IMG/VR virus record: IMGVR_UViG_3300031774_000014
Span: 1-58,317 of that record
DNA length: 58,317 bases
Source of the DNA: a virus
Strand: one strand, 5' to 3'
Made by a program: the position numbers and the translations under genes. The notes under the pieces are model-generated. The model saw only the letters and a list, made by a program, of their open reading frames with translations, had not been told where the DNA came from and did not search any database. Positions 1 through 10,900 of this stretch are shown here, piece after piece (position 1 is the first letter of the stretch; every line of letters begins with the position of its first letter).

Positions 1-73
1 CCATAATAGGCTCTTGCCCTTCTTCAGCCAATAGTACGGGCACATCTTCATATCTGTAAAAAGGTTTTCCCAT
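1..73 (-). CDS. Partial tail-region protein, N-terminus only
   Basis: The first 24 codons of a minus-strand gene run off the left edge of the window. The peptide begins MGKPFYRYEDVPVLLAEEGQ. The ATG lies 2 bp after the stop of the upstream LamG tube-like gene, so it is probably the next gene of the tail operon. Too little is present to assign a function. A baseplate or distal-tail component would fit the position, but that is only context. Confidence 0.7.
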   Translation of the reverse strand, partial: MGKPFYRYEDVPVLLAEEGQEPIM

Positions 74-75
74 AA

Positions 76-1998
76 TTATACTACTGGACGTTTTTCTTTA
101 TAGGTGTGATCTTCTGGCAATAAATCTACAAACCCCCATTTGTGAGCTAAATACCCTTGAGTTCTGAATATTTCACTATCAGGAATAAAGCCACTAACAA
201 CCACATTCTCTGCTATGAATCCATTGATAGTAGATTCCATTTCATTCATAACTGAACCGATGGAAAAAGCTTCTACTTTATTGAGGCCTAAAGAGCCTTC
301 GACTATTGCAGATCTTCCATTTATATCTAAATATGAATTATCTCCATCAATTAAAACTGTTATTATAAATTCCTCTACCCTAATAGTGTCTGCACTAGAC
401 GAAGCACTCTGATAGCTTTCTTTTATTCCTCCGTCAACAATGTCATCTCCTTTGCTTTTTATTGAGCCAGTTTCTTCTAATACTCCATCCGGCCTTCTAG
501 TTTGAGTAGATACCTTTATATTGTTTGTGTCTAACCTCTCTATCAGGAGCCTATCAAATTCTTGATGAAAATCAACGCCCAGTGTATCCACCAAAACAGC
601 CCGCTTATTCATATCCTTAAACTGACCAGCTATAAAGACATAATAAGGCTCCCCCCTGTTTATATTAATATCTCTAGTGGTTAAAATACTTTTGCCGTAA
701 AAATTAATAGCAGGTTTTTTATTAAATATATATTGAGTAAACCTTGGATCAAAACCCCCGCTTGAAGATTCCAATACGGCATCATTAGGTCCCTTACTCC
801 TCCATCCCTTTACAGCATATCCATCTAAATTTAGATAGTTTTTATCTAAAGCATCATTCCATAAGGTTGGTCTCAAAAACGAAGGGCTCCACATTGCTTC
901 GGTAAAATTGCTATTTGTAAAATCTTTAGAGTGGGGTAGTTTTCCCCTTTTATTATAATAAGATTTATACTGAAGATTTACAGTTAATCTTCCATCTACA
1001 GAAGATGAAACAGATTCCCCAATAAGCCTAGCTTGCTCGATAGTATAATGTTGAATTGGATCCCCAAAGCAATCATTAATCTTTATAGCGATATCTTCTA
1101 CAGTGGGTGTGAACATATACTTCCTAAGACTTTGATATTTGTATTCATCTATCTCAAGGGTAAACGAAGTATCTGTAATAATTGGCCAATTAACATCGAC
1201 CTGAGCAGCATATGCTGACCCAACAACATATATTGGCTCTATGCCTACATTAATTGAATGGTTAAATGCCACAACTCTATCTGTCTCTGAGCCTGCACAT
1301 TTTATGCTTATCGATCCTTGGTCGGGAACTCTTATCTCTGGGAAAGGATTGTCGCCCTTAGCATTATACTCTGGTTTATTATAATATGAATCTTCCAGTA
1401 TATAAGCAAATCCATTTTCATCCAGCACGGAAAATTGATCGTTTTCCTTGTCAACGAAATTTGGCGAACCACCTATGTCCCCAAACACTCTTATACTTGT
1501 CGATGTTGACGGAACCTGACCTATGGCACATGATACTGTATGACTAGTAATATAACCACTATGGAACCCAAAATACTCATGGCCATGATGCAAACTTCCA
1601 GTAAATGGAGTGTCACCCAAAAATTGTATAAAAAAATCTTCACTTACTAGCGTTGAATTTATTGAGAAATTTCCTTCTAGTGGCGCATTCAATACCGCCA
1701 TCGATTTGGGATCAGGGCACCTCCTCGGTCTGTCTTCGGGGCAACTAAGAACATCTTCTTGTAATAAATCAAAAAGCCCATGCTCTTGAATCACGAAGCC
1801 GTAGCAACTATCTTCTGGTTTATTTTCAATTTCTATTTTAGGCTCTGGTGGATAATAATCTTCTCCAACTAGCCCCCAGCCTAATACATTAATTGGTTTT
1901 TCTTGTATAGAGTACGAACCCTCAACGCTCTGGATACCAGACATTTGAGTTCCATTAATAAAAAATTTCTGCTCGTGAGCTAAGAATGCTTGCTTCAT
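76..1998 (-). CDS. Tail tube-like protein with C-terminal LamG-type domain
   Basis: A 640-residue protein in two parts. The N-terminal part (about 1-350) resembles the proteins at 12032-13426 and 13490-15001. It has an IQS...I..LG segment at 22-40, a GYITSHTVSCAIGQVPS segment at 147-163, and a second half ending near ARLIGESVSSSVDGRLTV. The C-terminal part (about 355-640) ends in QGYLAHKWGF followed by LPEDHTYK, the usual end of concanavalin/LamG-like domains in aquatic bacteria and phages. I infer a tail-tube-related protein carrying a carbohydrate-binding domain, perhaps a decorated or distal tube protein. Its ATG overlaps the tape-measure stop codon (ATGA), so the two are translationally coupled. 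Confidence 0.65.
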   Translation of the reverse strand: MKQAFLAHEQKFFINGTQMSGIQSVEGSYSIQEKPINVLGWGLVGEDYYPPEPKIEIENKPEDSCYGFVIQEHGLFDLLQEDVLSCPEDRPRRCPDPKSMAVLNAPLEGNFSINSTLVSEDFFIQFLGDTPFTGSLHHGHEYFGFHSGYITSHTVSCAIGQVPSTSTSIRVFGDIGGSPNFVDKENDQFSVLDENGFAYILEDSYYNKPEYNAKGDNPFPEIRVPDQGSISIKCAGSETDRVVAFNHSINVGIEPIYVVGSAYAAQVDVNWPIITDTSFTLEIDEYKYQSLRKYMFTPTVEDIAIKINDCFGDPIQHYTIEQARLIGESVSSSVDGRLTVNLQYKSYYNKRGKLPHSKDFTNSNFTEAMWSPSFLRPTLWNDALDKNYLNLDGYAVKGWRSKGPNDAVLESSSGGFDPRFTQYIFNKKPAINFYGKSILTTRDININRGEPYYVFIAGQFKDMNKRAVLVDTLGVDFHQEFDRLLIERLDTNNIKVSTQTRRPDGVLEETGSIKSKGDDIVDGGIKESYQSASSSADTIRVEEFIITVLIDGDNSYLDINGRSAIVEGSLGLNKVEAFSIGSVMNEMESTINGFIAENVVVSGFIPDSEIFRTQGYLAHKWGFVDLLPEDHTYKEKRPVV

Positions 1999-4900
1999 CC
2001 GCTAAGCTCTCCACCTATTCGCTTCTCCTCTCGAATAACTTCGAGTACCTTTGTCTTTATCTTCATGGCAAGTTGTTGCTCTTGCTCGTATGTTCCTTGT
2101 GCCCCTTCGGTGGAAACCTTTTCATTTCCGGATTTGTCAATTGTTACATTGACATTTATATTGTTTGTTACTTCTGTATTTTGATTTGTCGCAGCAGTTT
2201 CTGTTTGGTTTGCTTGTGTTCCTTCTAATAGAGAGCTTATCCTATTCTCTACTACAGGAGCAGGCTTTGATCCTGATGTTGTCTGTGGGGTAGAAATGGA
2301 AGAACTAGGAGAGCTTGCTGTACCAACTATGCCGCCCTTATAGTATCCTTTTTCTGCCTTGCGAAATCCGTCTGGATTTTGCATTGCAAACTTCATCATG
2401 TTTGGGTTGTCTCGAAGTAACTTATCTGTAGAACTTCTTCTTATGATAAAATCTCCTTCGCTTAGTCCAACTGGACCCACATTATCTACACCTCCCGGTC
2501 CATCAATGATGGGGATTGATCCAGTGCGATTCATTTTATTTAAATTGTCATAACCTATGCGCTTCGCAATTGGTGCTGGTATAAAAGATTCTCCTGCAGT
2601 CAACATGGCTGGAATTTCTCCACCCGAAAATACTTCTAATGGCTTGCCCCTGTCTATTCCCGTGATGGCTTCAGTGGACCTTGGCCGCATTTTCACCTTT
2701 TCCATTTGAGTAGAATTTATCTTATTTTGCAAATCTTGAGCGGTAGCGCCCCTATAATTAGGATTATTCGCTTCTGTCTTTTTAATTGACTCAAACCAGC
2801 TTCCATGCTTCTTCCCACCCCTAGCCCTAAACTGGAAATTGCTCACTTCATTGCCTTTTGCATTGGATGCAAAATCACTACCATACAATTTGCCATTATA
2901 CTCAAGAGGTTTTCCGGATTCTATACTGTCTGCTATATCCTTATAGTTTACATTATCCAGTCCAGCCTTTCTTGCGGCCTTAAATGCCTCAGAGTGCTTA
3001 CCTATCCCACTATGGCCAAGAGCTACATTTTTACCCTTTTCTATAAGTGCATTAAGTGGCTTTGCAGCCAAGGAAGTTAATTGACTAATCGCAAAACTTG
3101 CCACGGTTCCTACAATCGATCCAATTTTCGACATTCTTTTACTGACATCTTTATTTTTCTGCGCCGCACGATATGAAGCTACATCTAATAAATGCCCCCG
3201 ATACTCTTCCATAACTGGATCTTTAGCTAGAAGCTTCCCACTTGATCTAGGGTCTCCTCTTGAAATTGAAAGTGTAGAATCCAAGTTCAAATTCTTAAAC
3301 TTGTTCATATCAAATTCAGGTGGCTTGTCTTTGTGGGCATCCTTGTCTTGCATTTTCTTGGCAACATATCTCGCTGCTTCTTGCATCGCAAATCCCTGGG
3401 CTAATCCGGTCGCTCCGGCCTTCACTCTTTGAGCAACACCACCCTCCTCAAAGTGTTGCAATATGCCGCCATCTTTTAATGCCTTTGCTGCCTTTTTAGG
3501 TACAACAAATTCTCCTGCAGTGAGCATGGCTGGTACTTTATCAACCCCGGGCTCGCCCTCAACAAATCCACCTTTTGCAAATTTTTGTATTTTGCCGCCG
3601 AAAAAATCCGTTCTTGGTTTGGCAGCTGGAATTGTTATTTCATTAAATGGTTTATATGAACTAAAATTTTGTTGATTAGCATTTTTTAAGTTTTGGGTCA
3701 CAATATCAATTTGTTGACCTGCAGAAACAATTGATGAAGTAAGGCTTGAGATTTCCTGTTGAGTTAATTCACTAGCACGACCCCTCTTTATAAGCTCCAT
3801 GTTTATTTTTTTTAAGTTAGACTTTAACTGGTTTATTTCTGTAGCCAATTGAACATTTGCTGTTTTTGTAGCATCAACTCCATCCATTGCAACCTTCAAA
3901 GACTTACCCTCATCAGTGTGCGGATTAGTGGCTGCATATTTTTTCTCTAAAGTGCCAAATTCTGGATCATAATTTGCTTTTTGTAAAAACTTCTTATTTC
4001 GTTGAAATTCATTTTCTTTCTCCACTATTAAACGTTCAACCTCTCTTTTTTGCCTACCTGGCTCTAACTCTGGCATGTTTTCTACCTTTAGGTCACTGCT
4101 AGCAAGTTCGTTAGGGTCATAATCTTTATCCCTTAAACCAAACCTCGACCTATCTGGATTCGCTGCTATATCTTCTGCTCTCTGTCTCTCTTGGGCATTT
4201 TTTGCCTGTCTAGCTAACTCAGCAAGGTGTTCTTTTTTAGCCTGCTCTTCCATTTGCCTATGAAGTATATCTTCGCGCGCTTGGGCATCTATTTCAGCGC
4301 CTCTTTTTGTGTTTGGATCTGAGAGAGAAATATCATTAGGGTTTACTCCTGTTTTTGTCACACCAATATCAGCCCTACTTGCAACCTGCCCCTCTACTGC
4401 TCTTTTTTGTCCTTCTACGGACATTCTTAGTGCATCAAGCGAACTAACCAACTTCTGATTTTCACTAATCAGATTATTGTTCGATGAAGCCATTTTCTCG
4501 GCTTCAGAAAGTGCATTCTCTCCAGTAAATGCAAAAGTTAAATTTTTAATAATCTGATCGATATTGTGCTCCATCATGCGGTCAAGCAAAACATCTGCCA
4601 ATCCTAAACCAAAGTCAGACCATGCTTCCTTTGCACTTTTTGCACCGCTTCCAATATCTTTAAAGAGTTGCTTCATGCCGCTCCTAGTTTGATCTAGTCC
4701 TATGTCAACTAAATCAGCTCCAAGATTTTTGGCGGCCACATCCATCTCCGCAATTTTCGTACGCATTCTATCAAATGCACGCGATCCAATTTGTAATTGT
4801 TTGTTTGTTTCTTCTAGCGACTGAGAGAAGGCCAGGGCATCTTCTGGGCTGCCAGTTATCGTTGCCCTCATGCCGGCTTCTCTTGTTCCTCTAATTCCAG

Positions 4901-7900
4901 TGGCCCTTTCTGTCGCTATATCTGTACCAACACTTAACCTTAACTCTTGCTCGCTTACCGCAGCTTTTCTTATCGCATTCTCTAACCCGATTAATTTATT
5001 AGAAGATTCTTGCAATTCATTTGCTTGGCGCAGTAATTCTCCTTGTTTACCCATTGCACTTAATATTAATGCTTTCTCGCTATTAACTAAGGCGGATGAT
5101 TGAGCTGAAGTTATTTCTTCTTGAATCTGTAAGTCTACTTGTTTTCTTAACTCTTCAGATCCTGCTAATAATTTTAATTTAGTAAGATTATTTCTTGCGG
5201 TTGTTTCGAGGGTAGTAGTTTCTTCGCTTATTTGCGACTGAACCAAAGACTCTCTAGTTTCGTTATAACTTAAATATTCATTCCTGAATGCTGCATCTTT
5301 GGCAGCTGCACTAGCCCCAAGAACTTCACTTTGTATCTTAGCTATTTGAATAATTTTAAATTCATCGGTATCCCGAAGTATATTTTCTTGAACTTGTAAT
5401 TGCTTAAGGGACAATACAGCAGCTTCTGCATCTGTGCGGTTTTTAGCTGTTTGTTGTTCATAGGCTTTGTCATCAAGGGCTCCGCTCTCCATGATCTTTT
5501 TAAGGCTATCTTTTCTAAAATGATTAATGACAGCCAGAGTGTCAACTTCGCCCTGTAAGTTTTCAAGCATGGATTCTGCGGGGTTCTTTTGCTCGGCAAA
5601 AATCATAGCTAATTCCCTAGCACCTTCGACTGTTTTTTGTTTTATTAAATTTAAAGCCTTTTCGTTTTCTAATCCAGCTCTAGCTACTTTAGCATTTGTT
5701 TCTGCTGTTTGCTGCGATCTTCTAAGACTATCACCAGTTTTCTTGAGAGCCTCTATGTTTTCTGGCAGTATAGTAGTAAGCTTCATATGATGTTTTGCCA
5801 AAAGCACAGACATTGATAAAATTGAATCTTGATTATCTCCATATTTTTCGACAAGCTTATTTATAATTTCTTGATTATCTGTATGATCTTTAATTTCTTT
5901 CCCTAATTCCTTGAAGAATGTATTTAGGTCTTGAATTTGACCTTTATCTAATCCGCCTAATGAATCGCTAACTTCGGCAATCATCTGAGGGTTTAATCCT
6001 TTTTTAATTGCATTTTTAAGTTCAGCGACACCAGTTTGAGCATCTTTAGCATCGCTATTAAATTGAGAGCTTAAAGCGGTAATGTTTACATATTTTTTAC
6101 GAATAGCCTCAAGGCTATTTAATGCTTCATTATTTGCTTTTAATTTATCCGACTCAAGTTTTTCAGTTATTGTTGCGCCATCTAAAGCTGATTTGTTCTG
6201 TATAGCAGTAGAGCGACTCATCATTTCATATTCACTCTGTAAATCAATCAATCTACTATTAATCTTTCTTTTAGACTGAGTAATAATATTATCTAATTTG
6301 TTTTGATGAATTATTTCTTCTCTTTGCTTTTTATAGTTAGCTACTATTTTAGTATATTCAGTTAGTAGTCCAGACTTAGCTTGTTGGGCTTTCTTGGTCT
6401 CCTTGTGCTCTCTTTCTGATACTTTGATTTGTTCATTTAATGCATTAATGAAAAACTTTTTCTTTTCTGCAGTTTCTAAATCTAAAGACTCTAGTCCGGA
6501 AATGCCTTGAATATTTCCTGCTTCTAGGTTTTTCTTCATCGCTTCTTTTTTCTTAGGGTCAAGGCCTACTGTTATTTCTGCAATTCTATTTGCTAAAGAG
6601 TTCAGTTCATCTTTTAATTCTTTACTAGGAGAGCTTCCTTCAAACATTCCGAATTCGCCCTCAGTTTTCTCGCCGAAATCTTTAATGGCTGTAGCGAAAG
6701 CCATTTGAACCGCTTCTTGCTTTGCTATTTTCTCGAGTACACGGATCAATGTTTCTGTACCTTTAACTTCTCCAGACTTGGCCTTATTGATTTCATTTAT
6801 TAAATCCTTGTTTTTGAGATTGGCTATGTCTACTTGTGCAAGTTTAGACTGCAAACTAGTCTGCTGCTTGATTTCTTTTATTCTCAGGCTGATTAGTTCT
6901 TTTTCTTGCTTTAATGTTCTACCCGACCCAATAATTTCTAGTTTAGACATTTTGTCTCTGGTCGAGGAAAGGCCATTTGCTACATCTAGTGCTGACTGTG
7001 TTTTTTCTGCAGACTCAGAGAGCTTTTCTAATTTATCTGCGGCTTTATCCGCATTATCCTTAAAAAGATCAAATATATCTATACCAGCAAATTTCAAGAC
7101 TTCGTTTAGCACACTAAAACCAGTAATTAATTGGCCAACCGCAGGAGCAAGCCTCAATAAGCCTTTGCCGAATTTTGCAATACCACCTATCGTCTTAGCG
7201 ATTTTATCTAAACCTAATCCCTTGCCTTTTCCTGCTCCCCCAGCACCCCCAGTAACTTTACCAAGCAAGCCTCCAAGACCAACTTCTTTGCCTTTCTCGA
7301 CCCCTCCCATCTCTGCGAGTTGGCTTGCAAATTCTTTAGTAGCGATCATGGTGGACACAACATTGCTAACCCCTAATCCAAGTTCAGCCATTGTTTTGGT
7401 CGTCTCTCCGCCTGTCTCTGCAAATTCCTGAAGGAACCCACTAGCCATACTAATGCTTGATTGAAGGTAAAACAGCCTCTGCAGTCCCTCCATATTTGAA
7501 GTGGTATGCTTATCCACCCCTTCTTCATTATCCTTTAAAGAATTAGTGGTCGATTCTACTTGATTTTCAAAATCTTTAAACTTTTGACCCGCCGGTCCTC
7601 CAGCCGCACCACCAACTACAAAGTTAGGCATAAATCCTCCGGCCGCACCATGGCTCTTAGGATCGATTCCCATGCTTTTTGCCCGCCTGATCCCCTGGCC
7701 AACCCCAGCAGGCTCATCTCTTGTATTAGTAACAGCAAGACCCATTGGGTTTCCGGGCCCTTTTAATTGATTACTTTGTTCAATTTTTATATTGCTCGCT
7801 GGAATTCCGGCGGCCTTTTCTCGCTCCACCGCTTCTGCTAATGGGTCTGCAAAATTAGGAACAAAACCGCCAGATAATATTCTATAATCTTCTGGATATT

Positions 7901-10900
7901 TTTTTAAATCCTGCAAGGTTTTTCTGTCATAAAATTTAGACAAAAATTGAAGCATAGTTTGCCCGGGCCTGAATTGAGTTTCACCCCCTGCAAATTCCTT
8001 TAAGTATTCTTGATGCATCAAGTTTTTTGACTTGATTGTTTTCTTCTTAAAAGGTACAGCATTATCAAAAGGAACTATATCTGCAAAGTTGGGAACGAGG
8101 CCGCTTGATGCATCACTAAAGGAACCTAAACTTCTACCGCTATTATACCTCTCGACTTTGTCTTTAAGGTTTTTAATAAAAATACCATTTAAATCAATCG
8201 TGCCTTTTCTGTCTTGAATCGCAGCTTTTGATGCATAATGTTTAGCACCCTCCCTTCCCATAGATGGGCCGCCAAGACCCTTTAGGTCTTTATTTGCCCT
8301 TGCTTTAAACCCTTGAGTTTGTTTATTTATTTTTGCAATCTCTTGTGGTTTGGTGTCCGTATGGTTTTGCAAATAATTAGCAAAATCCGTTAAAGTAAAA
8401 TCATCTCCCCGAAGGCCCCAGCCATTTGGACCTTTAGACCATTTGAGAAATTTTTGCCAGTAATGAAAGTTTGGCACAAAGCCTTGATTGTTAAATTTAG
8501 ATTGTATATCCGAAAACTTTCCGGTCTTCCTTTTTATTAAATCAGCATCCTGCTTAGATAGATATTTATTTATGTCTTGAAAGGTTAATTTATTTAAATC
8601 AATATCATCTACATGATAATCATAGCTTATTTTTTTATTTAATTCTTTTTTGCTTTTTATAGATTGATCAATCGCCTGTTTTGTTAATGGTTTTGATTTA
8701 GATCTTATATCACCAAGAGTAGTAGTTAAGTTCTTCTTTGGTCTAGCATCTGCCCCTTCGGCTATAATATCTACAAATCGGCTACCAGGTAGTTCGACTT
8801 TCCCTGATTGACTCAAAATCTGACCAAGTTTCCCTTGATCAGCTAACTCTCTAAGAACTTTAGTTCTCATTAATTTGGCGCCATGCCCTGTTCCAGATTC
8901 TGTATCTCCGTAAATAATTGAGTCTTGCAGTCCTATTTTTTTTCTGAGCTCACGAGGCACCCTAATTCTCCTACCTCGAGCTTCGGAAAAATCTAAAGCG
9001 TCTGTGCCTTTCTTAAATGGCTGACCAGCTAACATAGAGAAAACTTCCTCAAATAAGTCTCCTTTTATTCTGACATCACTTAAGTGACCGGTTCGGTCTT
9101 TAACTTCATTATATATTTTTTTAGCATTATTAAATTTTTTATCACCTAGCGCTTTCCTCATTCCTGATTGCCGGGTATTATATTTTTTTCCCTTTACGGT
9201 TTGAGTCCTTGTTTGCTCTTTGAGGTAATTTAAAAAAGATGGGCCTGACATACCAAAAACATCTTTGTATATATTTTTTGGCGTTTTAATTTGGCCTGCT
9301 TCATACTTTTTGATTAAATCATTGTAAAGAGAATTCCAGTCTTTTTTGAAATTCGGAACAAACCCTTCACTCATGCCCCACATATCCGCATCAGATTCAG
9401 AAAATTCTCCACCCTTGCCTGAACCCTTGATCCCCATCTTACCTGCGAGTTTTTGGGCTCCGCTCAAATTTTTTCCCTTTAACCCCTTTCCACCACTTAT
9501 TTTATTTGCAGACATCCAACCGCTTAATTCGCGATCAGAAGCCATTCTTAAACTTTTTGATATTATGTTTGCCGCACTTAATTTTCCGCTCTTTACCTCA
9601 TGAGCCCCACCAGGACCAATAATATCTACAGGATAATTCTGTACTCCTTTTTTTGTTTTTGGATCGTATGTTAATTGATTCCCGCCAACTTCTTTATTTA
9701 ATAAATTAAGAGATTTTCTTTCTGCAAATTGATCCCGACTTAACTTACCCTTACCCTTGCCCCCTGGAATCGGAGGTCTTACATTAAACGTTCTTTCAAT
9801 TGAATCAATACCCGCGCCGGATAATGCACTGAATGCTTCAAATAATGTCTCCTTACCTGATATCTTTTGCTTTCCACCATCTGAAGACATAATGATATCT
9901 TTTAGGCTTGCGGACATTTTTACCGGTTGCCTACTAGCAAATAATTTCTCTATTTCTTTATAATTGACCCCAGTTGCTCGTGCAATATCCATAGATCCGC
10001 CAAACAATGTAAGTTTGGACTTATCCATAACCAAATTTTTACCCATAGCTGTTGCGAAATTAGGCACGAATCCGTCGCTTGCGTATGGATCAAACCCATG
10101 CTTTCCTTGAAATGCTTTTTGGTATACCGATCCAGCCCTACTATTCTCAGGAGGCATAATTGCAGGTTGCTTCATTCCTGGAAATTGTTTTACTGTTTCA
10201 GCTTTATTATAGACTACATCCCCCACTCCCTGTACCCGCATTGAGTCAATAGGTCCAGCACCATATCCACCCATAGCGGCCCCTTTTCTTTCTTTCCTCC
10301 TTGATGCTTCTGGAACCAGCCCTCCTGATGCCCCAAGGTCCGGGGATACTCCTTTTGCGACCAAGGGTCCAGCTAAAGATTGAGCGATCCTTCTTTGCTG
10401 TTCCATGGCATCTGTTTGAGCCTCTATAATACCCAGCATGAATTTTTCTTGAGCTAATCGATCTCCCTCTAAATTGTTTAAAGATTGCTGAATATTATGG
10501 TTCCTAGATAATGCATCCACAATAGAATCTTCCATCTGTTTTATTCTATCTTTTTGGCTGACAACACCAAGAACATCCTTCATTGAATTAGAAGCGAACT
10601 TGGCGATATTCATGAATAGCTTGATGAATATAGCTCCAAATGCGATTGCCGCAGGGCCCGATATGACATTTCCAATGCCCCTAACTAATCCTTTACCAAA
10701 AGTGCTACCTTCTTCTTCTCCTCCTCCTAGGGCTCCTCGTATTTCTTCGATTCTTTCGTTTACAAACTCAAGGGCATCTGCCATTTGTGGGCCGATAGCT
10801 AGTTGCCCTATAGTCGCTGCTAATTCTTGAAGGTTCGTGCCGGCTTGACTCGCTAATGCAGAAACCGTCTTGTTTAATAATTCATTTTTCCTGGCAGCTT

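Noticed and set aside
6778-7431. A 217-codon plus-strand open frame opposite the tape measure
   Set aside because: Lies wholly inside the 3322-residue gene, is Ser/Leu/Pro-rich as expected from the antisense of a coiled-coil gene, and has no promoter or ribosome site. Similar antisense frames across 2-12 kb were rejected for the same reason.
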